Program-made: the position numbers and the translations under genes
Source of the DNA: Tuctoria greenei
Taxonomy: Eukaryota > Streptophyta > Magnoliopsida > Poales > Poaceae
NCBI GenBank assembly: GCA_036927565.1
Contig: JAYESD010000003.1
Span: forward strand, 81,203,311 to 81,267,310
Direction: 5' to 3'
DNA length: 64,000 nucleotides
Shown: positions 20,586-31,975 of the stretch, piece by piece
Position numbering within the stretch: position 1 is the stretch's first letter
Layout: each line of letters starts with the position of its first letter
The notes under the pieces: model-generated
The model's input: only the letters and a program-made list of their open reading frames with translations
What the model was told of the DNA's origin: nothing
Database searches by the model: none

Positions 20586-23551
20586 ATGGCGAGCATCTTG
20601 CCCAAGTCCAGGCTGTCCAGGCCCGCCGACCTGGCCCCCACGCGCCGGCTTCTTGGCTGGCATACTCCTGAGCGGGAGTCGTGGCTCCGTCCTGGGAGGC
20701 TCCCGCTGAGCCTCTCCGCCGGGGAGATGGTCCTCTTCTCGTCGTACGTGCTGGCCGGCTTCGTTCCGCCACCATCCGCCTTCTTGGTCATGCTCCTGGA
20801 GACCTTCAGCCTCCAACTCCACCACCTCGCGCCGAACTCGATCGCCATGCCGGCGGTCTTCGCTCACCTCTGCGAGATGTTCGTGGGGGTGATGACATCG
20901 GTAAAGCTCTTCTGGTACTTTTTTGTACTAAGGGCCACCGGCAGAAGTTCGAAGGAGCACCTCGGCGCCTACTATTTCCAGCGTCGGACAAAGGTCCCCA
21001 CGAGGTACATTGCTTCCTTCAACTCAGCAAGGTGGGAGATGTGGCGCGAAGATTGGATGATCGCCAAGACCGGATGTGCCTCCCCACCAGGATCCCCTAC
21101 TCTGAGCGATCATTCTGGGAGGAGTGCCCAGAGCTGGAGGAGGCATTCAACCCGGTGCTGGAGAGGATCCAGATGTTGGCAGACCACGAGTTGTCGTCTG
21201 CCATGGTGCTGAGGGACTTCATGTCCTGCCGCATAGCTCCGCTTCAGCACCGTGCCTGCCCGGCGTCGATGTTCACCAGCCTGTCGGACTGTACCCGGCT
21301 CGAGACCGGCCCTGGCTTCATCCTAGGTGAGCAGCAGCTGCACGACATGCTAGTCCGGGTCTGCCCCAACGACATCTCCGCTGAGGCACTTGCTGTTCCG
21401 TCGGCCTGCCGCCCCTTGTGCTCAGACTCCGAGTTGAGGAGGCAGCTGCTGAAGACGATGCCGACCCTTGACGAGTCCGGGCTGGCGCGGCGCCAGATCG
21501 GGGACCCGTTCCAGGGGGTTAGCATTGCTGACGATGCTGAGGGAGGCGAGGCTCCCTTATGCGACGTTGGTTCTTCAAGCGACGACTCCTCGAGCGGCCC
21601 CCAGCACCATCCATGGGGTGGCGTTGTTGCCCCCGGCGACAAGGGGAAGGGGAAGGTGCCGGTTCCGGTGCTAGACCCGTCCCCCAAGAAGCGTGCCCGG
21701 TCGCCGCCGCTGGCCCCTTCTGCCCCTCGTCAGGACTCCGGAGCCCTACCGCGCTCATCGCCAGGGGGCGCCGATGGCGCCACCTTGCCGCCCGAGTCCT
21801 CCACACGCAAGAGGGGGAGGCTCCTCAACGCAGACGGGACCCCAGCGTCCCCTCTCCGTTCGGAGGGGCACCAGACCTCGGGGGTGCCGCCGACATCATC
21901 ACCACAGAGGCCCCCAGCACACTCAGGGGCCCCCATCACGGGTTCGGGGGGTCTGAACCCCCCCAACCCCTTCGGGAAGCGGTGGAACTTCAGCGTCCCC
22001 CGGTAAGCCTGCTCAGATTTTACCTTGGGTGTTCTTTGCTGTGCGCCTACCCTATCAGTCTCTTACGGTCTGAGCTTGCTTGGTTTTAGCGCCTCCACAG
22101 CTACTCCACCACCCGCGGGCACTTCTGCTGGAGGTTCTGCAGCTCCAGCCGGCTCGCGGGGATCGTCTACTGCCTCGGGCCGTGCTCTGGTACCCCAGGC
22201 TGCTGCCGCTGGGGTACCTTGGGCCCCCGTGTTCGAGACCCCCACAGCGGCTGCAGGAGCCCAGCCGCGCGCGCCGATAACCACCACCTCGCCAACCAAC
22301 GACACCGCATCCACCGGCTACTCCGTGCCGGCCGACGCCGCCGCGCCTTCCGACACTGCTGCGTCGGCTGGTGCCACCGCCCCGGGTGCTGCCATCCGAG
22401 AGAGGGCCCTGGTCCCCGCCTCCCCAGTGGTCCTCCAAATGGAGGACGATATTGAGGAAGTAGGGAGGCAGGGGCCTGCTTCTACGGTGGAGCCCCTCCC
22501 CCTGTTTGAGGCTATGGCCGTGGCCTCCTCCGGCTTCCGGCAGGCCCAGACGGCCCTTGCCCGGGAGAAAGGGCGGCTCGAGGACGAGGACGACCGGCTC
22601 CGGGAGTGGGCGAGGGTCGTGGAGGCCTGGACCCAGCTGGGAAAGAGCCGAGCGGCCTAGCGGGAGGCGGTCGTTCGGGAGGAGATGAAGATCCTCGAGC
22701 AGGAGCACGACCTCATCGCCCAGCTGGACGCTGTCACCCAGAAGCTGAAGGCAGACACCAAGGCCATCCACGCTAAGGCCAGCTCCTGCCTTTAGGCCTG
22801 CGAGGACCTTCAGCACCTGCTGTCCCTCCGGGAGGCCGCTCTAGTCGAACGGGAGCAGGAGCTTGCGGCGAAGCAGGCCGAAGTGGAGGCGTCCTGCCGC
22901 GGGCTCACCCTTCAGCAGGAAGGGGCGAGAGTCCGCGTCGCCGAGCTGGACCACCGGGAAGCCACCGTAGCTGAGGTGCAGCAGGCCCAGTCCGCTGAGC
23001 GCCAGGCCCTCCTGGACCACGAGTTCAACGTCGCCCTAAAGGAGGGTGACTTGAACCGCCGTGAGGCGGGAGTCGGCGAGTGCGAGAGGGCCCTGGCGGC
23101 CAGGGAGAAGCGGTTCCTAGACGGCGGCCCCCGGGCACTGGCGGCGGCCCAGAAGGAGGTGGCGGAGCTCTAGGCGGCGCGCTCTGCCGAGGCCCAGAAG
23201 GTCTGGGAGTTCCTCGGCGGTGCCGACTCGGCTCTGGTGCCGCTCGGCTTCAGCCCGACGCGCGTGGGGGAGCCGGCGCAGGAGTTAAGTCAGGTGTTCT
23301 CGGCACTCGACTCCATCAGCTCGAGGATGCGCTCGCTGGGGGCCATCCTTGACAACCAGCTGGAGGCCGAGGGACGGATGCTGGTGAAGGAGGTGGCGAT
23401 GCACATCCTGTCCTGCTACCGGAGCTGGTACCCCGACGTCTCCCTGCAACCGATCCTCGAGGGGGCCATCGCCGAGAGGGAAGAGGCCGCCAAGTCTGAA
23501 GTTTCGAATGCGGTGGCACTCATCGCCTCAAGGTTCCAGCGGAGCGGCTGA
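20586..23551 (+). pseudogene. Gy4 antisense ORF with intron (best-preserved copy)
   Basis: Opposite strand to gag-pol. ATG at 20586 gives MASILPKSRLSRP. Residues 50-150 form the 'putative gypsy type transposon' domain (EMVLFSSYVLAGFVPPPSAF, an HHLAPNSIAM segment and an FAHLCEMFVG segment). One frameshift near 21065 moves to the frame ending at 22006. The exon then joins, through an 87-bp intron (22003-22089), to a Pro/Ala/Thr-rich segment and to a coiled coil (22500-23170; stops near 22658, 22795 and 23171) and a conserved C-terminal block (VWEFLGGADSALVPLGFSP) ending at 23551. Function of the product is not established; a role in regulation or movement of Tat elements is speculative. Confidence 0.8.
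22003..22089 (+). other. Intron in Gy4 antisense ORF
   Basis: Donor CCCCCG|GTAAGCCT and acceptor TTGGTTTTAG|CGCC, with a T-rich stretch before the acceptor. The length, 87 bp, is a multiple of three. Unspliced, the frame stops at once (TAA at 22004-22006). Spliced, codon cg|c is restored and the downstream open frame (ASTATPPPAG) follows in phase. Gy3 has an intron at the same place with the same phase. Confidence 0.8.
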
Positions 23552-24779
23552 GGGCTCCCTGGGCATCTATTTAAGTTTTTGTCTTTCTGTTTCTGTCTTG
23601 TGGCTGGCGGTGATGACAAACTCTTTATTTGCGTGATAAAAAATCTGTCTGTGGTGCCCTTTTATACTCAGCTTGCTTTTATTTCCAGCAATGTCTTCCA
23701 GCTGCTTGTTGTTCCTTAGCTTTCAGGACCTGCCGTCCCCCAATGTATGGCCCCCTGACAGGCGTGGCCAGTTGTTATGTGCACTCCTGTCATACACTTA
23801 GGGTTTAGGGCGGATCGGTGCAGGAGGAGCCTAGGATTCGTAGGTAGCATTGCCGTAGCTGAGTATGCAGGTATGCCGTCAGCGGCCCCCCTGGGGGTGC
23901 CGCCAGAGCTTCAGTTCTGCGGTGCTTGCCATCTTCGGCGAGAGGTCAACAGCGGGCCCCCTGGGGGTGCCGCCGGAGCTTCAGGCTGGCGGTGCCCACT
24001 GTCTTCGCGGGTACTCTGACGGTGGTTGCTGGAATAACTTACTCAAAGACCTGTACATAGATCAAAAAAGAGAAGTAATTCTGTCCGCTGGTCACTTTAC
24101 CCCTGCTCTTTTTGTAGTGTCGCTTGACTTACGATCCTGGGCTGACTCGTGGGGCTTGGGTAATTCAGTGCTTCTGCACCCAAGACTCGTTGTCCAGAAT
24201 ACCCAAGGGAGGTCCATCTGGCCCCCGGTACTCGGCTGTAGCGCTAGGGAGGCAGAACGCACAGGCTTAGGGTACGGGACCAGGCTAAGCAGGCTGTGGC
24301 CCTGGACCTCCCGCTCGGCGTAAGCCTTTTCCGGGGGAGACCTTCTGGAGACACAGGCCCCCAAGTATTGGAACAACCGAGACCCCAGGGCATTGCAGGT
24401 ACCTCAAGCAACCCCACCTGCAGTCCAGACAGCAAGGCTCCCACTGTTGTTAAAGCAGGGGGAAAACGACAGCGCTCATGATAGATCATGAGCTATGGCG
24501 GGCTTACAGCAACATCATAAAAATTAAAGATAATTTTTGAATTGACAAACCCTATACCAGGCAGGACAACATTCTTTCATTGTAGTTTCTCATATGATGA
24601 AGCGGACTTTACAAGGGGAATAACCCGGCCTGGGTGTTAGATGGAGCCGAGTGCACCTACTTTGGGTTCTGGACCAGGCTAAGCGGAATGTGCACTCAGA
24701 GCCCCATCCCCCTATACTAAGTGCTGTCCTGAGATAATGTGTAACCTTTACGATGAAATAGCATTGCCCCGATCCTGGT
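23552..24779. other. Gy4 spacer between convergent antisense ORF and pol
   Basis: Non-coding. Two copies of a 45-bp motif, 70 bp apart (23881-23925 and 23951-23995), contain ccccctgggggtgccgcc and ggagcttcag and can fold as hairpins. Near 24230-24280 and 24630-24680, aggctaag-containing segments resemble the Gy1 and Gy3 spacers. Probably the 3' ends of both transcripts lie here. Confidence 0.65.
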
Positions 24780-25868
24780 CTAGGGGTAGAACTTACGGAG
24801 GTGTTCGATGTTCCATGGGTTGGGTAATCGCTGTCCATCCTCTGTAGCTAGGCGGACGCATCCTGGGCGGCAAACCTCTGTTACCCGGAAGGGACCCTCA
24901 CAGCTCGGGGAGAGTTTGTTAGACCCTTCTCGGGAGAGTATGCGGTGCAACACCAGGTCGTCTACCTTTAGCTCCCTACTTCGCACGGTCCTCTGATGGT
25001 AGCGCCGGAGCGCCTGCCTGTACCGTGCATTTCAGAGAGCTGCTCGCATTCGTCCCTCGTCGACGAGGTCCATGTCTTCACGCCGGAGCTGGTCCTACGC
25101 GGCTTTTTCGTACCTCCGGGCACGGGGAGAGCCCATGGTAATTTCTGGGGGGAGGACGGCCTCCGCCCCGTACACCAAGAAGAAAGGCGTTTCTCCCGTG
25201 GCCTGACTGGTTGATGTCCGGCTAGCCCACAGCGCACACGGAAGCTCATCCACCCAATTTGCACCATGCTTCTCAAGGTGTGAGAATGTGCGAGTCTTGA
25301 GGCCCTTGAGGATCTCTGTATTGGCTCTCTCGACCTGCCCATTGCTCTCTGGATGAGCAACAGATGCATAGCAGACTTGGATCCCCAGGTCCTCGCAGTA
25401 TTCTTGGAATGCTGCACTTGTGAACTGGGTCCCGTTATCAGTGATGATTCTGTTCGGGACCCCGAACCGGCAGACGATCAACTTAATGAACTTTACTGCT
25501 GACTGCTTGTTGATGGTGACAACTGGGGCGGCCTCCGGCCACTTGGTGAACTTATCTACGGCGATGTAGAGATGCCGGAATCCTCCGATGGCTCTCGGAA
25601 AGGGTCCCAGGATGTCCAACCCCCATACAGCAAATGGCCATGAGGGAGGGTTCATCTGCAGCGCCTGAGATGGTGTGTGGATCTGCTTGGCATGGAACTG
25701 GCACGCCTTGCATCTCTTTACCATCTCGGCGGCATCCTGGAGTGCTGTCGGCCAGTAGAAGCCATGCCGAAAGGCTTTACCGACCAGTGTGCGGGAGGAC
25801 GCGTGGTTCCTGCACTCGCCTCCATGGATCTCTGCGAGCAGGTCGCAGCCCTCCTCCCAGGTAATGCA
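24780..25868 (-). pseudogene. Gy4 integrase
   Basis: From a TGA at 25869-25871 downwards: zinc-binding His/Cys residues (IHGGEC.NH, then KRCKACQ), catalytic core with Asp in GLDILGPF, Asp in ITDNGTQF and Glu in NGQVERANTE, so the DDE triad is present. A frame change near 25100 is followed by the C-terminal domain with CEGPFRVTEV and a terminal NPWNIEHLRKFYP, stop at 24780. It would catalyse cDNA insertion. The TGA just upstream corresponds to an Arg codon (cgg) in Gy3. Confidence 0.88.
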
Positions 25869-27184
25869 TCACAGTAGGATGTCGTTTGCGCCAAGCCAGT
25901 AGAGATCCCCTTCTACCAGCGTGTACCTTTTAGCCATGCGAACAATCCTCTCTGCCAGGGCATGTTCTTCGGGAAGGATATTGTCCTTCAAGTAGTCCCG
26001 GACCTCCGAGATCCATGCATCGGGACTTGCTTGAGCTTCTGGATCTTGGGCGCCCGGCAGCTCGGAGCCCTCGGTGGCGCATACGATCCTTGGCAGACTC
26101 CATGGTTGCAGGGTCGCCGGTACTGCCAGCTTCGAGGTTCTGGGCTCGCCCCCTTCGCCCGGCTCGGCTGCTCGGGCGGTTGGTCGCAGTAACGTCCTTG
26201 CAAAGACTCCTTGGGGGACTGGGGCCCCTGTGGAGGCCTTCGTTGACAGGTCATCTGCGATTGAGTTGTCGGCTCGGGGTACATGGCACATGTCCAAGAC
26301 TTCAAAGTCCATTTCCAGCATCCGGACGTGCAGCACGTATGCAACTAATTGAGGGTCGTTGCAGCTGCACTCTCCTCTGGCTTGCTTGATGATCAGTTGA
26401 TAATCACCTATAGCCAGGAGCTGTCGGACATTGAGGGTCAGGGCAGTCTTCAGCCCAAAGATTAGGGCTTCATACTCCGCCATGTTGTTTGTCACCTTGA
26501 AGTCGAGGCGCACCATGTACTTGAACTGCTCCCCAGTCGGGGTGAGAAGCAGGACCCAGCGCCGGCCCCCTGCTTCCGCGAGGAACTGCCGAAGTAGACG
26601 TCCAGGGGGTCTCGGTGAAAACCGGAGCATTCGGCACCGTTTCTCCGTTGTCCGGGCCCCCCGGGTTGCTTGGTGATGGGGTCCATTCGGCCAAGAAGTC
26701 CGCCAGTGCTTGGCTTTTGACTGCATGTCGAGGTAAGAACTCCAGCTCGAACTCAGCCAGCTCTGCTGCCCACTTGGCAATGTTGCCAGTCGGATTGGGG
26801 CTGTGGAGTATGGTTTTCAGTTGGAAGGAGGTGACCACTGAAACCCGGTGAGCCTGGAAGTAATGCCAGAGCTTCCTCGATGCTATGAGCACTGCATACA
26901 ACAGTTGTGTACCTCCAAGTATCTTGTCTATGCTTCATGGAGGACCTCACTGACGTAGTAGACTGGCTGTTGGCAGGTCCGAACCCTCCCTGGGGGGTCC
27001 GGGGCTCCTTGCAATGCGTCTGCCTCCTGGGGAATGTGGCTCCCAGGGTCTAGCTGGGCCTCCGGGGGCTGAGACCCGTAAGGCACTTGGTCATTGGAAC
27101 TCACAGCGGGGGGGGGGGGGGGGGGGGCTCTTCTGGGTTCGGGCCTTGAGGCTCGGCCTCCCCCTCTGGGGCTCCTTCTGGTAC
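25869..27184 (-). pseudogene. Gy4 RNase H region (connection plus second RNase H), broken
   Basis: 26950-26470 carries the first RNase H end and tether (VLIASRKLWHYFQ, AVKSQALADFLAEWTP). 26560-26140 carries a second RNase H domain (NMAEYEALIFGLKTAL and VPRADNSIADDLSTKA). Two RNase H domains are known in Tat elements. Frameshifts lie near 26915 and 26560. Residues 27000-27184 are a low-complexity insert in the first RNase H, including a 20-base poly-G run (27108-27127) that encodes prolines or glycines depending on frame. Confidence 0.75.
27108..27127. repeat. Poly-G run, 20 bases
   Basis: Uninterrupted G on the plus strand (C on the coding strand) in the low-complexity insert of the Gy4 RNase H. 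It is prone to length change and frameshift; the exact length may also be a sequencing artefact. Confidence 0.8.
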
Positions 27185-28260
27185 TTATTGCGATAGTAGC
27201 TCCGGCCGCTCTGCAACCAAGACCATGCTGACCACTTCCGTTGTTGCGGTGATGTACAACAGGAGCGGTTCGCCGGGTTCTGGCGCCACCATAATGGGTA
27301 GCGTCGTTAGGTGTTTCTTGAGCTCCTGGAAGGACGCTTCAACTTCCTCAGTCCACTCAAAGGGGCCTGACTTCCACAGAATTTTGAAGAAGGGCAGGGC
27401 TCGCTCAGCCAGTCTTGAGATGAACCGACTGAGGGCTGCCAAACATCCTGCAAGCTTCTGCACGTCCTTGATGCGGGCCGGCGGCCGCATCAGCTCTGTC
27501 GCCTTGATCTTCTCTGGGTTAGCTTCGATCCCTCGGTGCGATACCGAGAAACCAAGGAGCTTCCCTGCAGAGACCCCGAAGACACACTTGTCGCGGTTCA
27601 GCATCGTGCGTGTTGTGCGCAGCTTGCTGAAGACTCTGGCTAGGTTGTCTAATAGGGATGTGTTGTCCCTGACTTTTACCACGATGTCATCGACATACAC
27701 CTCTACCAGATCTCTAATGAGGTCCCCGAATGTCTTATGCATTGCACGTACAAAGGTGGGGAGAGCATTTTTGAGACCATAAGGCATGGAGACATAACAA
27801 TACAGGCTGTCTACTGTTACGAAAGCAGTGTGTTCCTCATCTTCCCTAGACATAGGTATTTGGTGAAAACCGGAATACGCATCTAGGAAACACAGAAGGT
27901 CACAACCTGATGTTGAGTCCACTATTTGATCTATCCTAGGAAGAGGGAATGGATCCTTAGGACATGCCTTATTGAGATTGGTGTAGTCGATGCACATCCG
28001 GAGCTTCCCGCCAGCCTTAGGAACGACAACAGGGTTGGCCAACCACCGTGGGTGGTGATCCTCCCGAATGAAACCAGCATCGAGCAGCTTCTTGATTTCT
28101 TCACGGATGAAGTTCTGCCGCTCGATGGACTGTTTCCTGGGCTTCTGCTGTACCGGCCGGGCGTCGAGGTAGATCTTCAGATGGTGCTCAATCACCTCCC
28201 TGGGGATCCCGGGCATCTGTGATGGTTGCCATGCAAACACATCGACGTTGTCCCGGAGGA
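27185..28260 (-). pseudogene. Gy4 reverse transcriptase
   Basis: An open stretch of about 350 codons. It has DYTNLNKACPKDPFPLPRID, the Asp-containing CFLDAYSGFHQIP, the palm motif YVDD at 27686-27697, and the thumb and connection LMRPPARIKDVQKLAGCLAAL. Catalytic residues are intact. A TAG at 28280-28282 separates it from protease, and a stop at 27185 ends it within the RNase H start. It copies element RNA into cDNA inside the particle. Confidence 0.9.
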
Positions 28261-28347
28261 AGGTGATGAGCGCGCATTCCTATTTGCTGTCCAGGTTCAC
28301 TGCGATTCGGGTCGTCTGGACAGCCTCAGAGCCAATCCTGACGACCT

Positions 28348-28980
28348 TCACAGGGATGTCGTCATCGTTGGCAGGTTGCACACGAGGTGCAGCAGTGGAG
28401 GCTCGCTGTGCCAGGCCTTGCTCTGGCCGACTCTCCTTCGAGCCTCCTGGGACACTGCGACGGAGCAGTCCCCTCTGATCCTGAGGACACCGGATGGCGT
28501 CGGCATCTTCAGGATGAGGTAGCCGTAGTGGGCTACAGCCATGAACCTGTAGAGGGCTGGCCTCCCGATGATTGCGTTGAAGGGGAGGTCGACGTCTGCC
28601 ACGTCGAATAAAATGTTCTCCGTACGGCAAGTCTCTGGGGTCCCGAAGGTCACCGGGAGGTGTATGTTACCATACGGGAGGATTTGCCGAGGTCCGACAC
28701 CCGAGAACGGGCTCGAGGGTGTGAGCTGGGACATTGGCAACTGCAGCTTCCGGAAAGCCGCAGTGGAGATGAGGTTGAGGCCCGCCCCTCCATCTATGAA
28801 CACGTGAAAGACCTTCACGTTGGCGATGATCGGGGACACCAGCAGCGGGAGCACTTCTGTCCCTACCATGTTCTTCGGGTAGTCCGAAGCGTCGAAGCTG
28901 ATCGCCGTGCTCATCCACTTGTGATGAGGAGCCAGACCTGGGGCGGGGGCCACTGCGGCCACTGCCCGACGCAGGGTTTT
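28348..28980 (-). pseudogene. Gy4 protease
   Basis: Aspartic protease with catalytic triplet in VFIDGGAGLNLIS and downstream FNAIIGRPALYRFMAVAHYG. The segment is open from 29268 to 28348 in one frame, shifted from gag by the poly-G run at 29175-29195. It cleaves the gag-pol polyprotein in the working element. Confidence 0.82.
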
Positions 28981-30818
28981 CACCGTGTTTCGGGACGCGG
29001 GATCGGTGGCTCCCCCGTAGATGACATGGAGGGTCTTGCGGTGCTCCTTATCACTGCTGGAGTCGGAGTCGCCACCCTCGAAGACGGCTTTGACCGCCCG
29101 CTGGGGTTCCTGGAACCCCATCTCGCTGTCATCCTCTTTCTCACGATCAGCCTTCTGCTTGCCCTCCCTCTGGCGGGGGGGGGGGGGGGGGGGGGTGCAC
29201 CCTCCTGGCGCTGCTGCCTCTGTTTCTGTTCGCGGAATCGTTCCTTGAATCTCTTCACTTCCCGGCACTCGCTAGCACTGTGGCTATTTGTACGGTGCAC
29301 CGGGCACTTGAAGTATGGCTCCTCGGGATCAGGCGACTGCCTAGGGCGCTTGACTCGGCGCGACGCTCGAGCTCCACCGGGCGCCGCAGCCACCACTGTC
29401 TGGGCTCCGGGCTTTGGCCTGTTCCTGCCACCGCCCTTTTTCTTCTTGCTGCTGTTCCTCGCAGAGGCTCCTTTCTCAGTCGGGGTGGCTTCCCTTGCTT
29501 CTGAGGATGGCTGGGAGTGCCAGTTGCGCCCCTCAGCTTCCCTAGCACATCTGTTCGCCAGGGAAAACAACTCAGAGACATCACGCACCTCGTGCGTGGC
29601 TAACTTCTCGAGCATCTTCTTGTCCCTCACACCCTGTTTGAACGCGACGATAACCGATGCGCTAGCAACATGAGGGATGGTGTTCCGTACCTGGGAGAAC
29701 CGCTGGATGAACGATCGCAGCGACTCTCCAGCGCGCTGCCTAACGGCGTGGAGGTCAAGCTCGGTGCCGGGGCGCTTGTAGGAACTGCCAAAGTTAGCCA
29801 CGAACTATCGGCACAACTCATCCCAGGAGGTTATGGATCCCTGGGGCAGGTTCATGAGCCATGACCGAGCTGGGCCGGTCAGGACGACGGGAAAGTAGTT
29901 AGCCGTAATGGCCTCGTCGCCTCCTGCAGCTAGTATCGCAGTGGTGTAGATCTGCAAGAACTCTCTCGGGTTGACACTCCTGTCGTACTTCTCCGGCATG
30001 TGTGGCCAGAACTTTCGTGGCCAGACCACGAAACGGAGGTGAGGCGCTAGCGCTGCACACCCTTGGCTAGGGCTGACTGGTGCCGGCGGCGGCAGCGCAT
30101 ACCCTGGGTGAGCAGGCGGGCCTGAGCACACCTGGTGCTTGAGTGGTGTTGCATACGCCTGTACAGGAGGCGCGACGTACGCCTGGTGCGGCGGAGGCAC
30201 GACGTATGTCTTGTGTGGTGGAGGCATAGCACGAGCCTGGGCCACGGGGCTCGACACGCTGTAATCTGCCTCGAGGTTGCGCCGACGTTCCCTCCGGCGC
30301 TTGATGGTGACTCGGCAGTCCTCTCCGGCCCTGCGGCGCTGCAGCCCGGTCCTCAGATCTGTTGTTGAGATCCTGGTTGAGCGCAAGTCTGCCGTCCACC
30401 GGTCAACTGTCGACGTTAACGACAATGACACATGCATCGGCTGGGCATGTGTTTCCCTCGGCGGAGGCGCATTGAGTGCGGCGGTGACAAGGTGGTCGAC
30501 GTCGTTGATCCACTGCTGAGCTGCTCCCTGAGGGGCATCCCCAGCAGGAGGGTTGTGGAGTAGCGCGCGCGGTGCCGCGAGCGCGCTCTCCGGGCTTGCA
30601 GCCAGTGGCACCGTGATTGCTGTCACGGCAGGAGTACGCCGTGGAGTGGCGTGTCGGCCTGCAGCCAGCGAAGTGACTGCGGGGCGACGCGAAGGTCCTG
30701 ACCTTCCTGCCCTAGAGCGGTAGCCTGCTCTAGAGCGGGATGACGCCTGATCCTCCGCCACTGTCTGTCGCCGCGACTGCGCCCTGGATGATCCGGCGTT
30801 GGATTGGTCGTTCACCAT
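28981..30818 (-). pseudogene. Gy4 gag
   Basis: ATG at 30818, 35 bp past the primer site. The first 200 residues are Arg/Ser/Pro-rich; then comes the gag domain (MPEKYDRSVNPREFLQIY and TGPARSWLMNLPQGSITSW). A TAG at 29805-29807 interrupts it; Gy3 has a Gln codon there. After the stop: RSFIQRFSQVRNTIPHV and GVRDKKMLEKLATHEV, then a basic tail and a knuckle-like CPVHRTNSHSASEC. The frame changes again at the poly-G run. Confidence 0.87.
29175..29195. repeat. Poly-G run, 21 bases
   Basis: Uninterrupted G on the plus strand, coding for a proline run in Gy4 gag. The gag and protease frames change across it, so its length decides whether the two are fused. Confidence 0.8.
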
Positions 30819-30852
30819 TGCTGCTGGTGGAGATCTTGACGGGGAAAAAGCC

Positions 30853-30869
30853 CTCTACCTGGCGCACCA
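30853..30869 (-). other. Gy4 primer binding site
   Basis: ctctacctggcgcacca on plus is TGGTGCGCCAGGTAGAG on the element strand, two bases inside the 5' LTR. Confidence 0.85.
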
Positions 30870-30871
30870 AA

Positions 30872-31975
30872 TGTCGAAGGTCGTAAACGACACTTCCTAC
30901 GGGCCTGCTTAGAGAGCAGCCCGCGGAGGTTCTTTGGATTCACGAGGGCTAGTCCCAGGAGATCGAACACAGCAGAATGATAAACACAGGGGATTTACTT
31001 GGTTCGGGCTGCCGGAGCGTAATACCCTACATCCACGGGAGTGTTGTGTATTGCCTTGCTTGAGTGTGTGTGAGTCTTGGTCTAATTTTTGTTCGTCCCT
31101 GTGAAGGTCGTCTGCAGAGCACTTTTATAGTCCAAGGACTCTGTAGTCACAAGGTGGGTCCCAGTACCTGACAGGTGGTCCTGGGGAGAGCCAAATCCTA
31201 TACAAGATCTAGGATTAATTGCTATCTACTTCCCTTTGTCAGGGATGTCAATGCGCCGTCCCGCCGCATCGTGCGCCAGGGCTACACATAGTTGGTCATG
31301 ATGGCGGTGCACGTCTCATCCGTCTTATCCTCGTGGCCCATTCGTCCGTCTTGCGATGTGGGTCTGTACCGGCTACTTGGACAAGACAGGACACTGGAGC
31401 CTTGACTTTCGTAAGCACGACTTAGCTTGCCTGGGGAAGGCGCGCGTACTTAATGCATGTCCAAGTAGCGCATGCATTTCTTTACTGCGGCTTCCTACCG
31501 CACTGAATTGGCCGTCTGCCACGTGGTTACGCTGGAGCCTGCCTCTGCGTGAAGTAAAGCACTTGACGGAATAGGCCACGTGGTGCATTCAGAGCCCACC
31601 CCTATGGAGGGGTGGGGGCTCAGCCCTGCAGGCCACGTGGTAGCTCCGGTGCCTTTCCCTGCGAGGGCGCGGACTTGGCGCTAAGGTCCCGATTGGCCAC
31701 GTGGCGGCTTCGGAGCCCTCCTCAGCGGGGAGGCGTGGGCTTGGCCCTGAGGTCCTGATTGGCCACGTGGCGGCTCCGGAGCCCTCCTCAGCGGGGAGGC
31801 GTGGGCTTGGCCCTGCCGGCCACATGGCAACTTGGGAGCCTCCACTGATGGGGAGGTAGGATCAGGTCCTTCCCTCCTCAACGTTGCAGCCTCGGATTCG
31901 GCTTCTTAGGCAGAGGCAGAGTCCTTAGCGGTTTTCTCCTGTGCGCGGGGGTACCCGGTCTGCAGGGTACCGACA
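30872..31975 (-). repeat. Gy4 5' LTR
   Basis: 1104 bp, TGTCGAAGG to TACCGACA, paired with 18935-20038. Minus-strand TATA box at 31123-31129. G-box repeats occupy about 31515-31835, with five cacgtgg cores and one cacatgg. Confidence 0.93.
31123..31129 (-). promoter_or_regulatory. Gy4 5' LTR TATA box
   Basis: ttttata on plus is tataaaa on the element strand, in ggactataaaagtgct. Conserved at 19186-19192 in the 3' copy. Confidence 0.6.

Larger units (their letters stand above)
18935..31975 (-). mobile_element. Gy4: complete Tat-like gypsy element inserted in Gy3 gag
   Basis: LTRs 18935-20038 and 30872-31975, both 1104 bp, flanked by perfect target duplication cctgc (18930-18934 and 31976-31980). 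On the minus strand: 5' LTR, primer site, gag, protease, RT, RNase H, integrase, spacer, then an antisense ORF on the plus strand, polypurine tract and 3' LTR. It is GC-rich. Structure is complete (13,041 bp) but pol has several stops and frameshifts, so it is now defective. Confidence 0.96.

Noticed and set aside
20586..21212. Antisense ORF as a DNA transposase
   Set aside because: The family name in Pfam includes 'transposase', but the ORF always sits inside an LTR element, has no visible DDE pattern and no terminal inverted repeats around it.
28660..29673. 337-codon plus-strand ORF
   Set aside because: Shadow of Gy4 gag/protease on the other strand; it has no recognisable domain.
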